Assembly (NCBI GenBank): GCA_024803745.1
Contig: JANJXV010000262.1
Location: forward strand, 1,054,001 to 1,118,000
Direction: 5' to 3'
DNA from: Megascapheus bottae
Lineage: Eukaryota > Chordata > Mammalia > Rodentia > Geomyidae
Length of the DNA: 64,000 nt
Shown here: piece by piece, positions 1 through 12,900 of the stretch
Layout of the letters: every line of letters starts with the position of its first letter
How positions within the stretch are numbered: the stretch's first letter is position 1
The notes under the pieces: model-generated
Seen by the model: the letters and a program-made list of their open reading frames with translations, nothing else
Database searches by the model: none
Told to the model about the DNA's origin: nothing
Translations under genes and position numbers: made by a program

Positions 1-3000
1 GAAGTCACAGAAGGCAGGTGTGTGAAGTCACAGAATAGAGTTGTGTGAAGTCACAATGGAGGTGTGTGAATTCATAGAATGGAGATGTGTGAAGTCAAAG
101 AAAGGAGGTGTGTGAAGTCATACAATGGACGTGTGTGAAATCACGAAATGGAGGTGTGTGTAGTCACAGAGTGGAGGTGTGTAAAGTCACAGATGGAGGT
201 GTTTGAATTCTCAGAATGGAGGTGTGTGAAGTCACAGAATGGAGGTGTGTGAAGTCAAAGAATGGAGGTGTGTGAATTCATAGAATGGAGGTGTGTGAAG
301 TCAAAGAATAGAGGTGTGTGAAATCATGGAATGGAGGTGTGTGAAGTCATAGAATGGAGGTGTGTGAGGTCAGATTGGAGGTGTGTGAAGTCACAGAATG
401 GAAGTGTGTCCACTCAGAAAGGAGTTGTGTGAAGTCATAGAATGGAGGTGTGTGAAGTCACAGAAATGAGGTCTTTGAAGTCAAAATGGAAGTGTGTGAA
501 GTCAGAATGGAGGTGTGTGAAGTCAAAGAATGGAGGTGTGTGAAGTCACAGAATGGAGGTGTGTGAACTCATAGAATGGAGGAGTGTGAAGTCATAGAAT
601 GGAGGTGTGTGAAGTCACAGATGGAGGTGTGTGAAGTCATAGAATGGAGGTGTGTGAAGTCACAGAATGGAGGTGTGTGAACACAGAATGGAGGTGTGTG
701 AATTCACAGAAGGGAGGTTTGTGAAGTCATAGAATGGATGTTTCTGAAGTAAGAATGAAGGTGTGTGAAGTCATAGAATGGAGGTGTGTGAAGACAAAAT
801 GGAGGTGTGTGAAGTCAAACAATGTAGGTGTGTGAAGTCACAGAATGGAGGTGTGCGCAGTCACAGAATGGAAGTGTGTGAAGTCAAAATGGAGGTGTGT
901 GAAGTCAAAGAATGGACGTGTGTGAAGTCAAAATTGTGGTGTGTGAAGTCACAAATGCAGGTGTGTGAAGTCACAGAATGGAGGTGTGTGAAGTCAAAAT
1001 GGCGGTGTGTGAGGTCAAAGAATGGATGTGTGTGAAGTCATAGAATGGAGGTGTATGAAGTCATGGAATGGAGGTTTGTGACGTCAAACATTGGAAGCGT
1101 GTGAAGTTACAGAATGGAGGTGTGTGAAGTCATAGAATGGCGGTGTGTGAAGTCAGAGAATGGAGGTGTGTGAAGTCAGATTGCAGGTTTGTGAAGTCAT
1201 AGAATGGAGGTTTCTGAAGTCATAGATTGGAAGTGTGTGAAGTCATAGAATGGAGGTTGTGAAGTCATAGATTGAAGGTGTGTGGAAGTCATAGTATGGA
1301 GGTGTGTGAAGTCACAGAATGGAGTTGTATGAAGTCACAATGCAGGTGTGTGAAGTCATAGAATGGAGGTGTGTGAAATCAAAGAATGGAGGTTTGTGAA
1401 ATCATAGAATGGATTGTGTGTGAAATCACAGAATGGAAGTGTGTGAAGTCACAGAATGGAGGTGTGCAAAGTCACAGAGTGGAGGTGTGTGAAGTCACAG
1501 AATGGAGGTGTGTGAAGTCATAGAATGGAGGTGTGTGAAGTCACAGAATGCAGTTGTGTGAAGTCAGAATAGAGGTGTTCGAAGTCATAGAATGGAAGTG
1601 TGTGAAGTCAGAATGGAGCTGTGTGAAGTCATAGAATGGAAGTGTGTGAAGTCAGAATGGAGGTGTGTGAACTCATAGAATGGAGGTGTATGAAGTCACA
1701 ATGGAGGCGTGTGAAGTCACAGAATGGATGTGTGTGAACTCAGAAAGGAGGTGTTGGAAGTCATAGAATGGAGGTCTGTGAAGTCATAGAATGGAGGTGT
1801 GTGAAATCATAGAATGGAGGTGTGTGAAGTCACAGAATTGAGGTGTGTGAAGTCAGAATGGAGGTGTGTGAAGTCAGAATGGAGGTGTGTGAAGTCAGAG
1901 AATGGAGGTGTGTGAAGTCACAATGCAGGTGTGTGAACTCATAGAACGGAGGTGTGTGAAGTCACAATGTAGGTTTCTGAAGTCATAGAATGGAGTTGTG
2001 TGAAGTCATAGAATGGAGGTGTGTGAAGTCACAGAGTAGAGGTTTGTGAAGTCACAGTATGGAGGTGTGTGAACTCAGATTTGAGGTGTGTGAAGTCACA
2101 GAATGGAGGTGTGTGAAGTCATAGAAGTAGGTGTGTGAAGTCACAGAATGGAGGTGTGTGAAGACACAGAATGGAGGTGTGTGAACCCAGAATGGAGGTG
2201 TGTGAAGTCACAGAATGGAGGTTTGTGAAGTCATAGAATGGAGGTGTGTGAAGTCATAAAATGGATGTTGCTGAAGTAAGAATGAAGGTGTGTGAAGTCA
2301 TAGAATGGAGGTGTCTGAAGTCATAGAATGGATGTTGCTGAAGTAAGAATGAAGGTGTGTGAACTCATAGAATGGAGGTGTGTGAACTCATAGAATGGAG
2401 GTGTGTGAATTCATGGAACGGAGGTGTGTGAAGTCAGAAAATGGAGGTGTATGATGTCAAACAATGGAAGTGTGTGAAGTCATAGAATGGAGTTTTGTGA
2501 AGAGTTAGAATGGAGGTGTGTGTAGTCATAGAATGGAGGTGTGTGAAGTCACAGAAGGGAGGTGTGTGAAGTCAAAGAATGGAGGTGTGTAAAGTCACAG
2601 ATTGGAGGTGTGTGAAGGCACAGAATGGATGGGTGTGAAGTGAAAGAATGGCGGTATGTGAAGTCACAGAATGGAGGGGTGTGAAGTCAAAGAATGGAGG
2701 TATGTGAAGTCACAGAATGGAGGGGTGTGAAGTCAGAATAGAGGTGTACGAAGTCATAGAATGGAGGTGTGTGAAGTCAGAATGGAGCTGTGTGAACTCA
2801 TAGAATGGAGGTGTGTGAAGTCACAATGGAGATGTGTGAAGTCATAGAATGGTGGTTTTTGAAGTCACAGAATGGAGGTGTGTGAAGTCATAGAATGGAG
2901 GTGTGTGAAGTCAGATTGGGGGTATGTGAAGTCACAGAATGGAGGTGTGTCAACTCAGAAATGAGGTATGTGAATTCATAGAATGGAGGTGTGCGAAGTC

Positions 3001-5309
3001 ACAGAATTGAGGTGTGTGAAGTCAGAATGGAGATGTGTGAATTCAGAATGGAGGTGTGTGAAGTCAGAGAATGGAGGTGTGTGAAGTCACAATGCAGGTG
3101 TGTGAAGTCATAGAATGGAGGTGTGTGAAGTCATAGAATGGAGGTGTGTGAAGTCACAAAATGGAGTTGTGTGAAGTCATATATTGGAGGTGTAGGAAGG
3201 CACAGAATGGAGGTGTGTGTGAAGTCACAATATAGGTGTGTGAAGTCATAGAATGGAGGTGTGTGAAGTCATAGAATGGAGGTGTGCAAAGTCACAAAAT
3301 GGAGGTGTGTGAGGTCATATATTGGAGATGTGTGAAGTCAGAGAATGGAGGTGTGTGAACTCAGAATGGAGGTGTGTGAAATCACAGAATGGAGGTGTGT
3401 GAAATCATAGAATGGAGATGTGAAGTCACTAATGGAGGTGTGTCAAATCGTAGAATGGAGGTGTGTGAAGTCAGAGAATCAAGGTGTGTGAAGTCACAGA
3501 ATGGAGGTGTGTGAACTCACAATGGAGGTGAGTGAAGTCAGAGAATGGAGGTGTGTGAAGTCATAGAATGGAAGTGTGTGAAGTCATAGAATGTAGGTGT
3601 GTGATGTCAGAATGGAGGCGTGTGAAGTCACAGAATGGAGGTGTGTGACGCCATAAATGTTGGTGAGTGAAGTCATAGAATGGAGATGTGAAGTCATAGA
3701 ATGGAGGTGTGTGAAGTCAGAATCGAGGTGTGTGAAGTCACAGAATGGAGGTGTGTGAACCCAGAATGGAGGTGTGTGAAGTCACAGAATGGAGGTTTGT
3801 GAAGGCATAGAATGGAGGTGTGTGAAGTCATAGAATGGATGTTGCTGAAGTAAGAAAGAAGGTGTGTGAAGTCATAGAATGGAGGTGTGTGAAGTCATAG
3901 AATGGATGTTGCTGAAGTAAGAATGAAGGTGTGTGAACTCATAGAATGGAGGTGTGTGAACTCATAGAATGGAGGTGTGTGAATTCATGGAACGGAGGTG
4001 TGTGAAGTCAGAAAATGGAGGTGTATGATGTCAAACAATGGAAGTGTGTGAAGTCATAGAATGGAGGTTTGTGAAGATTTAGAATGGAGGTGTGTGAAGT
4101 CATAGAATGGAGGTGTGTGAAGTCACAGATGGGAGGTGTGTGAAGTCAAAGAATGGAGGTGTGTAAAGTCACAGATTGGAGGTGTGTGAAGGCACAGAAT
4201 GGATGGGTGTGAAGTGAAAGAATGGAGGTATGTGAAGTCACAGAATGGAGGGGTGTGAAGTCAAAGAATGGAGGTATGTGAAGTCACAGAATGGAGGGGT
4301 GTGAAGTCAGAATAGAGGTGTACGAAGTCATAGAATGGAGGTGTGTGAAGTCAGAATGGAGCTGTGTGAACTCATAGAATGGAGGTGTGTGAAGTCACAA
4401 TGGAGATGTGTGAAGTCATAGAATGGTGGTTTTTGAAGTCACAGAATGGAGGTGTGTGAAGTCATAGAATGGATGTGTGTGAAGTCAGATTGGGGGTATG
4501 TGAAGTCACAGAATGGAGGTGTGTCAACTCAGAAATGAGGTATGTGAATTCATAGAATGGAGGTGTGCGAAGTCACAGAATTGAGGTGTGTGAAGTCAGA
4601 ATGGAGATGTGTGAATTCAGAATGGAGGTGTGTGAAGTCAGAGAATGGAGGTGTGTGAAGTCACAATGCAGGTGTGTGAAGTCATAGAATGGAGGTGTGT
4701 GAAGTCATAGAATGGAGGTGTGTGAAGTCACAAAATGGAGCCGTGTGAAGTCATATATTGGAGGTGTAGGAAGTCACAGAATGGAGGTGTGTGTGAAGTC
4801 ACAATGTAGGTGTGTGAAGTCATAGAATGGAGGTGTGTGAAGTCATAGAATGGAGGTGTGCAAAGTCACAAAATGGAGGTGTGTGAAGTCATATATTGGA
4901 GGTGTGTGAAGTCACAGAATGGAGGTGTGTGAACTCAGAATGGAGGTGTGTGAAATCACCGAATGGAGGTGTGTGAAATCATAGAATGGAGATGTGTGAA
5001 GTCACTAATGGAGGTGTGTCAAATCGTACAATGGAGGTGTGTGAAGTCAGAGAATCAAGGTGTGTGAAGTCACCGAATGGAGGTGTGTGAACTCACAATG
5101 GAGGTGAGTGAAGTCAGAGAATGGAGGTGTGTGAAGTCATAGAATGGAAGTGTGTGAAGTCATAGAATGTAGGTGTGTGATGTCAGAATGGAGGCATGTG
5201 AAGTCACAGAATGGAGGTGTGTGACGCCATAAATGTTGGTGAGTGAAGTCATAGAATGGAGATGTGAAGTCATAGAATGGAGGTGTGAAGTCATAGAATG
5301 GAGGTGTGT
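1..5309 (+). repeat. Higher-order repeat block A
   Basis: Satellite block whose order of variant units is repeated nearly verbatim at 5310-9941. Landmarks: the unit reading AGAAGGCAGG at the start, the variant AAACAATGTAGG near 818, and the cyclic-AMP-response-like TGACGTCA at 1079. The block itself contains a long internal duplication (about 2.1-3.7 kb against 3.7-5.3 kb). Compared with block B it carries about 677 extra bases at roughly 1176-1852. Confidence 0.9.
2160..5290 (+). repeat. Internal 1.57-kb tandem duplication within block A
   Basis: A run of variant units occurs twice in tandem with an offset of about 1574 bases. For example GAATTCATGGAACGG is at 2407 and 3981, and GTACGAAGTCATAG near 2746 and 4320. 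The same pair is present in block B (roughly 6.8-8.3 and 8.3-9.9 kb), so this duplication came before the A/B duplication. Confidence 0.85.
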
Positions 5310-8300
5310 GAAGTCACAGAAGGCAGGTGTGTGAAGTCACAGAATAGAGTTGTGTGAAGTCACAATGGAGGTGTGTGAATTCATAGAATGGAGATGTGTG
5401 AAGTCAAAGAAAGGAGGTGTGTGAAGTCATACAATGGACGTGTGTGAAATCACGAAATGGAGGTGTGTGTAGTCACAGAGTGGAGGTGTGTAAAGTCACA
5501 GATGGAGGTGTTTGAATTCTCAGAATGGAGGTGTGTGAAGTCACAGAATGGAGGTGTGTGAAGTCAAAGAATGGAGGTGTGTGAATTCATAGAATGGAGG
5601 TGTGTGAAGTCAAAGAATAGAGGTGTGTGAAATCATGGAATGGAGGTGTGTGAAGTCATAGAATGGAGGTGTGTGAGGTCAGATTGGAGGTGTGTGAAGT
5701 CACAGAATGGAAGTGTGTCCACTCAGAAAGGAGTTGTGTGAAGTCATAGAATGGAGGTGTGTGAAGTCACAGAAATGAGGTCTTTGAAGTCAAAATGGAA
5801 GTGTGTGAAGTCAGAATGGAGGTGTGTGAAGTCAAAGAATGGAGGTGTGTGAAGTCACAGAATGGAGGTGTGTGAACTCATAGAATGGAGGAGTGTGAAG
5901 TCATAGAATGGAGGTGTGTGAAGTCACAGATGGAGGTGTGTGAAGTCATAGAATGGAGGTGTGTGAAGTCACAGAATGGAGGTGTGTGAACACAGAATGG
6001 AGGTGTGTGAATTCACAGAAGGGAGGTTTGTGAAGTCATAGAATGGATGTTTCTGAAGTAAGAATGAAGGTGTGTGAAGTCATAGAATGGAGGTGTGTGA
6101 AGACAAAATGGAGGTGTGTGAAGTCAAACAATGTAGGTGTGTGAAGTCACAGAATGGAGGTGTGCGCAGTCACAGAATGGAAGTGTGTGAAGTCAAAATG
6201 GAGGTGTGTGAAGTCAAAGAATGGACGTGTGTGAAGTCAAAATTGTGGTGTGTGAAGTCACAAATGCAGGTGTGTGAAGTCACAGAATGGAGGTGTGTGA
6301 AGTCAAAATGGCGGTGTGTGAGGTCAAAGAATGGATGTGTGTGAAGTCATAGAATGGAGGTGTATGAAGTCATGGAATGGAGGTTTGTGACGTCAAACAT
6401 TGGAAGCGTGTGAAGTTACAGAATGGAGGTGTGTGAAGTCATAGAATGGCGGTGTGTGAAGTCAGAGAATGGAGGTGTGTGAAGTCAGAATGGAGGTGTG
6501 TGAAGTCAGAATGGAGGTGTGTGAAGTCAGAGAATGGAGGTGTGTGAAGTCACAATGCAGGTGTGTGAACTCATAGAACGGAGGTGTGTGAAGTCACAAT
6601 GTAGGTTTCTGAAGTCATAGAATGGAGTTGTGTGAAGTCATAGAATGGAGGTGTGTGAAGTCACAGAGTAGAGGTTTGTGAAGTCACAGTATGGAGGTGT
6701 GTGAACTCAGATTTGAGGTGTGTGAAGTCACAGAATGGAGGTGTGTGAAGTCATAGAAGTAGGTGTGTGAAGTCACAGAATGGAGGTGTGTGAAGACACA
6801 GAATGGAGGTGTGTGAACCCAGAATGGAGGTGTGTGAAGTCACAGAATGGAGGTTTGTGAAGTCATAGAATGGAGGTGTGTGAAGTCATAAAATGGATGT
6901 TGCTGAAGTAAGAATGAAGGTGTGTGAAGTCATAGAATGGAGGTGTCTGAAGTCATAGAATGGATGTTGCTGAAGTAAGAATGAAGGTGTGTGAACTCAT
7001 AGAATGGAGGTGTGTGAACTCATAGAATGGAGGTGTGTGAATTCATGGAACGGAGGTGTGTGAAGTCAGAAAATGGAGGTGTATGATGTCAAACAATGGA
7101 AGTGTGTGAAGTCATAGAATGGAGTTTTGTGAAGAGTTAGAATGGAGGTGTGTGTAGTCATAGAATGGAGGTGTGTGAAGTCACAGAAGGGAGGTGTGTG
7201 AAGTCAAAGAATGGAGGTGTGTAAAGTCACAGATTGGAGGTGTGTGAAGGCACAGAATGGATGGGTGTGAAGTGAAAGAATGGCGGTATGTGAAGTCACA
7301 GAATGGAGGGGTGTGAAGTCAAAGAATGGAGGTATGTGAAGTCACAGAATGGAGGGGTGTGAAGTCAGAATAGAGGTGTACGAAGTCATAGAATGGAGGT
7401 GTGTGAAGTCAGAATGGAGCTGTGTGAACTCATAGAATGGAGGTGTGTGAAGTCACAATGGAGATGTGTGAAGTCATAGAATGGTGGTTTTTGAAGTCAC
7501 AGAATGGAGGTGTGTGAAGTCATAGAATGGAGGTGTGTGAAGTCAGATTGGGGGTATGTGAAGTCACAGAATGGAGGTGTGTCAACTCAGAAATGAGGTA
7601 TGTGAATTCATAGAATGGAGGTGTGCGAAGTCACAGAATTGAGGTGTGTGAAGTCAGAATGGAGATGTGTGAATTCAGAATGGAGGTGTGTGAAGTCAGA
7701 GAATGGAGGTGTGTGAAGTCACAATGCAGGTGTGTGAAGTCATAGAATGGAGGTGTGTGAAGTCATAGAATGGAGGTGTGTGAAGTCACAAAATGGAGTT
7801 GTGTGAAGTCATATATTGGAGGTGTAGGAAGGCACAGAATGGAGGTGTGTGTGAAGTCACAATATAGGTGTGTGAAGTCATAGAATGGAGGTGTGTGAAG
7901 TCATAGAATGGAGGTGTGCAAAGTCACAAAATGGAGGTGTGTGAGGTCATATATTGGAGATGTGTGAAGTCACAGAATGGAGGTGTGTGAACTCAGAATG
8001 GAGGTGTGTGAAATCACAGAATGGAGGTATGTGAAATCATAGAATGGAGATGTGAAGTCACTAATGGAGGTGTGTCAAATCGTAGAATGGAGGTGTGTGA
8101 AGTCAGAGAATCAAGGTGTGTGAAGTCACAGAATGGAGGTGTGTGAACTCACAATGGAGGTGAGTGAAGTCAGAGAATGGAGGTGTGTGAAGTCATAGAA
8201 TGGAAGTGTGTGAAGTCATAGAATGTAGGTGTGTGATGTCAGAATGGAGGCGTGTGAAGTCACAGAATGGAGGTGTGTGACGCCATAAATGTTGGTGAGT

Positions 8301-9941
8301 GAAGTCATAGAATGGAGATGTGAAGTCATAGAATGGAGGTGTGTGAAGTCAGAATCGAGGTGTGTGAAGTCACAGAATGGAGGTGTGTGAACCCAGAATG
8401 GAGGTGTGTGAAGTCACAGAATGGAGGTTTGTGAAGGCATAGAATGGAGGTGTGTGAAGTCATAGAATGGATGTTGCTGAAGTAAGAAAGAAGGTGTGTG
8501 AAGTCATAGAATGGAGGTGTGTGAAGTCATAGAATGGATGTTGCTGAAGTAAGAATGAAGGTGTGTGAACTCATAGAATGGAGGTGTGTGAACTCATAGA
8601 ATGGAGGTGTGTGAATTCATGGAACGGAGGTGTGTGAAGTCAGAAAATGGAGGTGTATGATGTCAAACAATGGAAGTGTGTGAAGTCATAGAATGGAGGT
8701 TTGTGAAGATTTAGAATGGAGGTGTGTGAAGTCATAGAATGGAGGTGTGTGAAGTCACAGATGGGAGGTGTGTGAAGTCAAAGAATGGAGGTGTGTAAAG
8801 TCACAGATTGGAGGTGTGTGAAGGCACAGAATGGATGGGTGTGAAGTGAAAGAATGGAGGTATGTGAAGTCACAGAATGGAGGGGTGTGAAGTCAAAGAA
8901 TGGAGGTATGTGAAGTCACAGAATGGAGGGGTGTGAAGTCAGAATAGAGGTGTACGAAGTCATAGAATGGAGGTGTGTGAAGTCAGAATGGAGCTGTGTG
9001 AACTCATAGAATGGAGGTGTGTGAAGTCACAATGGAGATGTGTGAAGTCATAGAATGGTGGTTTTTGAAGTCACAGAATGGAGGTGTGTGAAGTCATAGA
9101 ATGGAGGTGTGTGAAGTCAGATTGGGGGTATGTGAAGTCACAGAATGGAGGTGTGTCAACTCAGAAATGAGGTATGTGAATTCATAGAATGGAGGTGTGC
9201 GAAGTCACAGAATTGAGGTGTGTGAAGTCAGAATGGAGATGTGTGAATTCAGAATGGAGGTGTGTGAAGTCAGAGAATGGAGGTGTGTGAAGTCACAATG
9301 CAGGTGTGTGAAGTCATAGAATGGAGGTGTGTGAAGTCATAGAATGGAGGTGTGTGAAGTCACAAAATGGAGCCGTGTGAAGTCATATATTGGAGGTGTA
9401 GGAAGTCACAGAATGGAGGTGTGTGTGAAGTCACAATGTAGGTGTGTGAAGTCATAGAATGGAGGTGTGTGAAGTCATAGAATGGAGGTGTGCAAAGTCA
9501 CAAAATGGAGGTGTGTGAAGTCATATATTGGAGGTGTGTGAAGTCACAGAATGGAGGTGTGTGAACTCAGAATGGAGGTGTGTGAAATCACCGAATGGAG
9601 GTGTGTGAAATCATAGAATGGAGATGTGTGAAGTCACTAATGGAGGTGTGTCAAATCGTACAATGGAGGTGTGTGAAGTCAGAGAATCAAGGTGTGTGAA
9701 GTCACCGAATGGAGGTGTGTGAACTCACAATGGAGGTGAGTGAAGTCAGAGAATGGAGGTGTGTGAAGTCATAGAATGGAAGTGTGTGAAGTCATAGAAT
9801 GTAGGTGTGTGATGTCAGAATGGAGGCATGTGAAGTCACAGAATGGAGGTGTGTGACGCCATAAATGTTGGTGAGTGAAGTCATAGAATGGAGATGTGAA
9901 GTCATAGAATGGAGGTGTGAAGTCATAGAATGGAGGTGTGT
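5310..9941 (+). repeat. Higher-order repeat block B
   Basis: Near-identical copy of block A: the marker unit at position 1 recurs at 5310, and the marker at 818 recurs 5309 bases later. It lacks the block-A segment at about 1176-1852, so it is 4632 rather than 5309 bases long. Otherwise the variant units are in the same order with very few differences visible by eye, which points to a recent duplication. Confidence 0.9.
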
Positions 9942-12900
9942 GAAGTCACAGAAGGCAGGTGTGTGAAGTCACAGAATAGAGTTGTGTGAAGTCACAATGG
10001 AGGTGTGTGAATTCATAGAATGGAGATGTGTGAAGTCAAAGAAAGGAGGTGTGTGAAGTCATACAATGGACGTGTGTGAAATCACGAAATGGAGGTGTGT
10101 GTAGTCACAGAGTGGAGGTGTGTAAAGTCACAGATGGAGGTGTTTGAATTCTCAGAATGGAGGTGTGTGAAGTCACAGAATGGAGGTGTGTGAAGTCAAA
10201 GAATGGAGGTGTGTGAATTCATAGAATGGAGGTGTGTGAAGTCAAAGAATAGAGGTGTGTGAAATCATGGAATGGAGGTGTGTGAAGTCATAGAATGGAG
10301 GTGTGTGAGGTCAGATTGGAGGTGTGTGAAGTCACAGAATGGAAGTGTGTCCACTCAGAAAGGAGTTGTGTGAAGTCATAGAATGGAGGTGTGTGAAGTC
10401 ACAGAAATGAGGTCTTTGAAGTCAAAATGGAAGTGTGTGAAGTCAGAATGGAGGTGTGTGAAGTCAAAGAATGGAGGTGTGTGAAGTCACAGAATGGAGG
10501 TGTGTGAACTCATAGAATGGAGGAGTGTGAAGTCATAGAATGGAGGTGTGTGAAGTCACAGATGGAGGTGTGTGAAGTCATAGAATGGAGGTGTGTGAAG
10601 TCACAGAATGGAGGTGTGTGAACACAGAATGGAGGTGTGTGAATTCACAGAAGGGAGGTTTGTGAAGTCATAGAATGGATGTTTCTGAAGTAAGAATGAA
10701 GGTGTGTGAAGTCATAGAATGGAGGTGTGTGAAGACAAAATGGAGGTGTGTGAAGTCAAACAATGTAGGTGTGTGAAGTCACAGAATGGAGGTGTGCGCA
10801 GTCACAGAATGGAAGTGTGTGAAGTCAAAATGGAGGTGTGTGAAGTCAAAGAATGGACGTGTGTGAAGTCAAAATTGTGGTGTGTGAAGTCACAAATGCA
10901 GGTGTGTGAAGTCACAGAATGGAGGTGTGTGAAGTCAAAATGGCGGTGTGTGAGGTCAAAGAATGGATGTGTGTGAAGTCATAGAATGGAGGTGTATGAA
11001 GTCATGGAATGGAGGTTTGTGACGTCAAACATTGGAAGCGTGTGAAGTTACAGAATGGAGGTGTGTGAAGTCATAGAATGGCGGTGTGTGAAGTCAGAGA
11101 ATGGAGGTGTGTGAAGTCAGATTGCAGGTTTGTGAAGTCATAGAATGGAGGTTTCTGAAGTCATAGATTGGAAGTGTGTGAAGTCATAGAATGGAGGTTG
11201 TGAAGTCATAGATTGAAGGTGTGTGGAAGTCATAGTATGGAGGTGTGTGAAGTCACAGAATGGAGTTGTATGAAGTCACAATGCAGGTGTGTGAAGTCAT
11301 AGAATGGAGGTGTGTGAAATCAAAGAATGGAGGTTTGTGAAATCATAGAATGGATTGTGTGTGAAATCACAGAATGGAAGTGTGTGAAGTCACAGAATGG
11401 AGGTGTGCAAAGTCACAGAGTGGAGGTGTGTGAAGTCACAGAATGGAGGTGTGTGAAGTCATAGAATGGAGGTGTGTGAAGTCACAGAATGCAGTTGTGT
11501 GAAGTCAGAATAGAGGTGTTCGAAGTCATAGAATGGAAGTGTGTGAAGTCAGAATGGAGCTGTGTGAAGTCATAGAATGGAAGTGTGTGAAGTCAGAATG
11601 GAGGTGTGTGAACTCATAGAATGGAGGTGTATGAAGTCACAATGGAGGCGTGTGAAGTCACAGAATGGATGTGTGTGAACTCAGAAAGGAGGTGTTGGAA
11701 GTCATAGAATGGAGGTCTGTGAAGTCATAGAATGGAGGTGTGTGAAATCATAGAATGGAGGTGTGTGAAGTCACAGAATTGAGGTGTGTGAAGTCAGAAT
11801 GGAGGTGTGTGAAGTCAGAATGGAGGTGTGTGAAGTCAGAGAATGGAGGTGTGTGAAGTCACAATGCAGGTGTGTGAACTCATAGAACGGAGGTGTGTGA
11901 AGTCACAATGTAGGTTTCTGAAGTCATAGAATGGAGTTGTGTGAAGTCATAGAATGGAGGTGTGTGAAGTCACAGAATGGAGGTGTGTGATGTCATAGAA
12001 TGGAGGTGTGTGAAGTCATAGAATGGAAGTGTGTGAAGTCATAGAATGGAGGTTTGTGAAGTCACAGAATGGAGGTGTGTGATGTCATAGCATGGAGGTG
12101 TGTGAACTCAGAGTGGAGGTGTGTGAAATCACAGAATGGAGGTGTGTGAAGTCATAGAATGGAAGTGTGTGAAGTCATAGAATGGAGGTGTGTGAAGTCA
12201 GAATGGAGGTGTGTGAAGTCACAAATGGAGTTGTGTTAACTCAGAATGGAGGTGTGTGAAGTCACAGAATGGAGGTGTGTGAAGTCAAAATTGTGATGTG
12301 TGAAGTCACAAATGGAGGTGTGTGAAGTCACAGAGTGGAGGTGTGTGAAATCAAATTGGAATTTTGTGAAGTCAAAGAAAGGAGTTGTGTGAAGTCATAG
12401 AATGGATGTGTATGAAGTCATGGAATGGAGGTTGGTGAAGTCAAACATTGGAAGTGTGTGAAGTTACAGAATGGAGGTGTGTGAAGTCATAGAAGGGAGA
12501 TGTGTGAAGTCATAGATTGGAGGTGTGTGAAGTCAGAATGGAGATGTGTGAAGTCAGAGAATGGAGGTGTGAAGTCATAGAATGGAGGTGTGTGAAGTCA
12601 GAATGCAGATGTGTGAAGTCATAGAATGGTGGTGTGTGAAGTCATAGAATGGAGGTGTGTGAAGTCATAGAATGGAGGTGTGTGAAGTCATAGAATGGAG
12701 GTGTGTGAAATCACAGGATGGAGGTGTGTGAAGACACAGAATGGAGGTGTGTAAAGTCACAGAGTGGAGGTGTGTGAAGTCACAGAATGGAGGTGTGAGA
12801 AGACAGAGAATGGAGGTGTGTGAAGTCACAGGATGGAGGTGTGTGAAGTCAGAATAGAGGTGTGCAAAGTCATAGAATGGAGGTGTGTGAAGTCAGAATG

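Noticed and set aside
778..1035. 85-codon frame (starting MEVCEDK) recurring at 6087, 10719 and 15691
   Set aside because: It is a translation of satellite units repeated because the higher-order block is repeated. The 23-base unit cycles through all frames, stops are simply rare here, and no codon bias or start context supports a gene.
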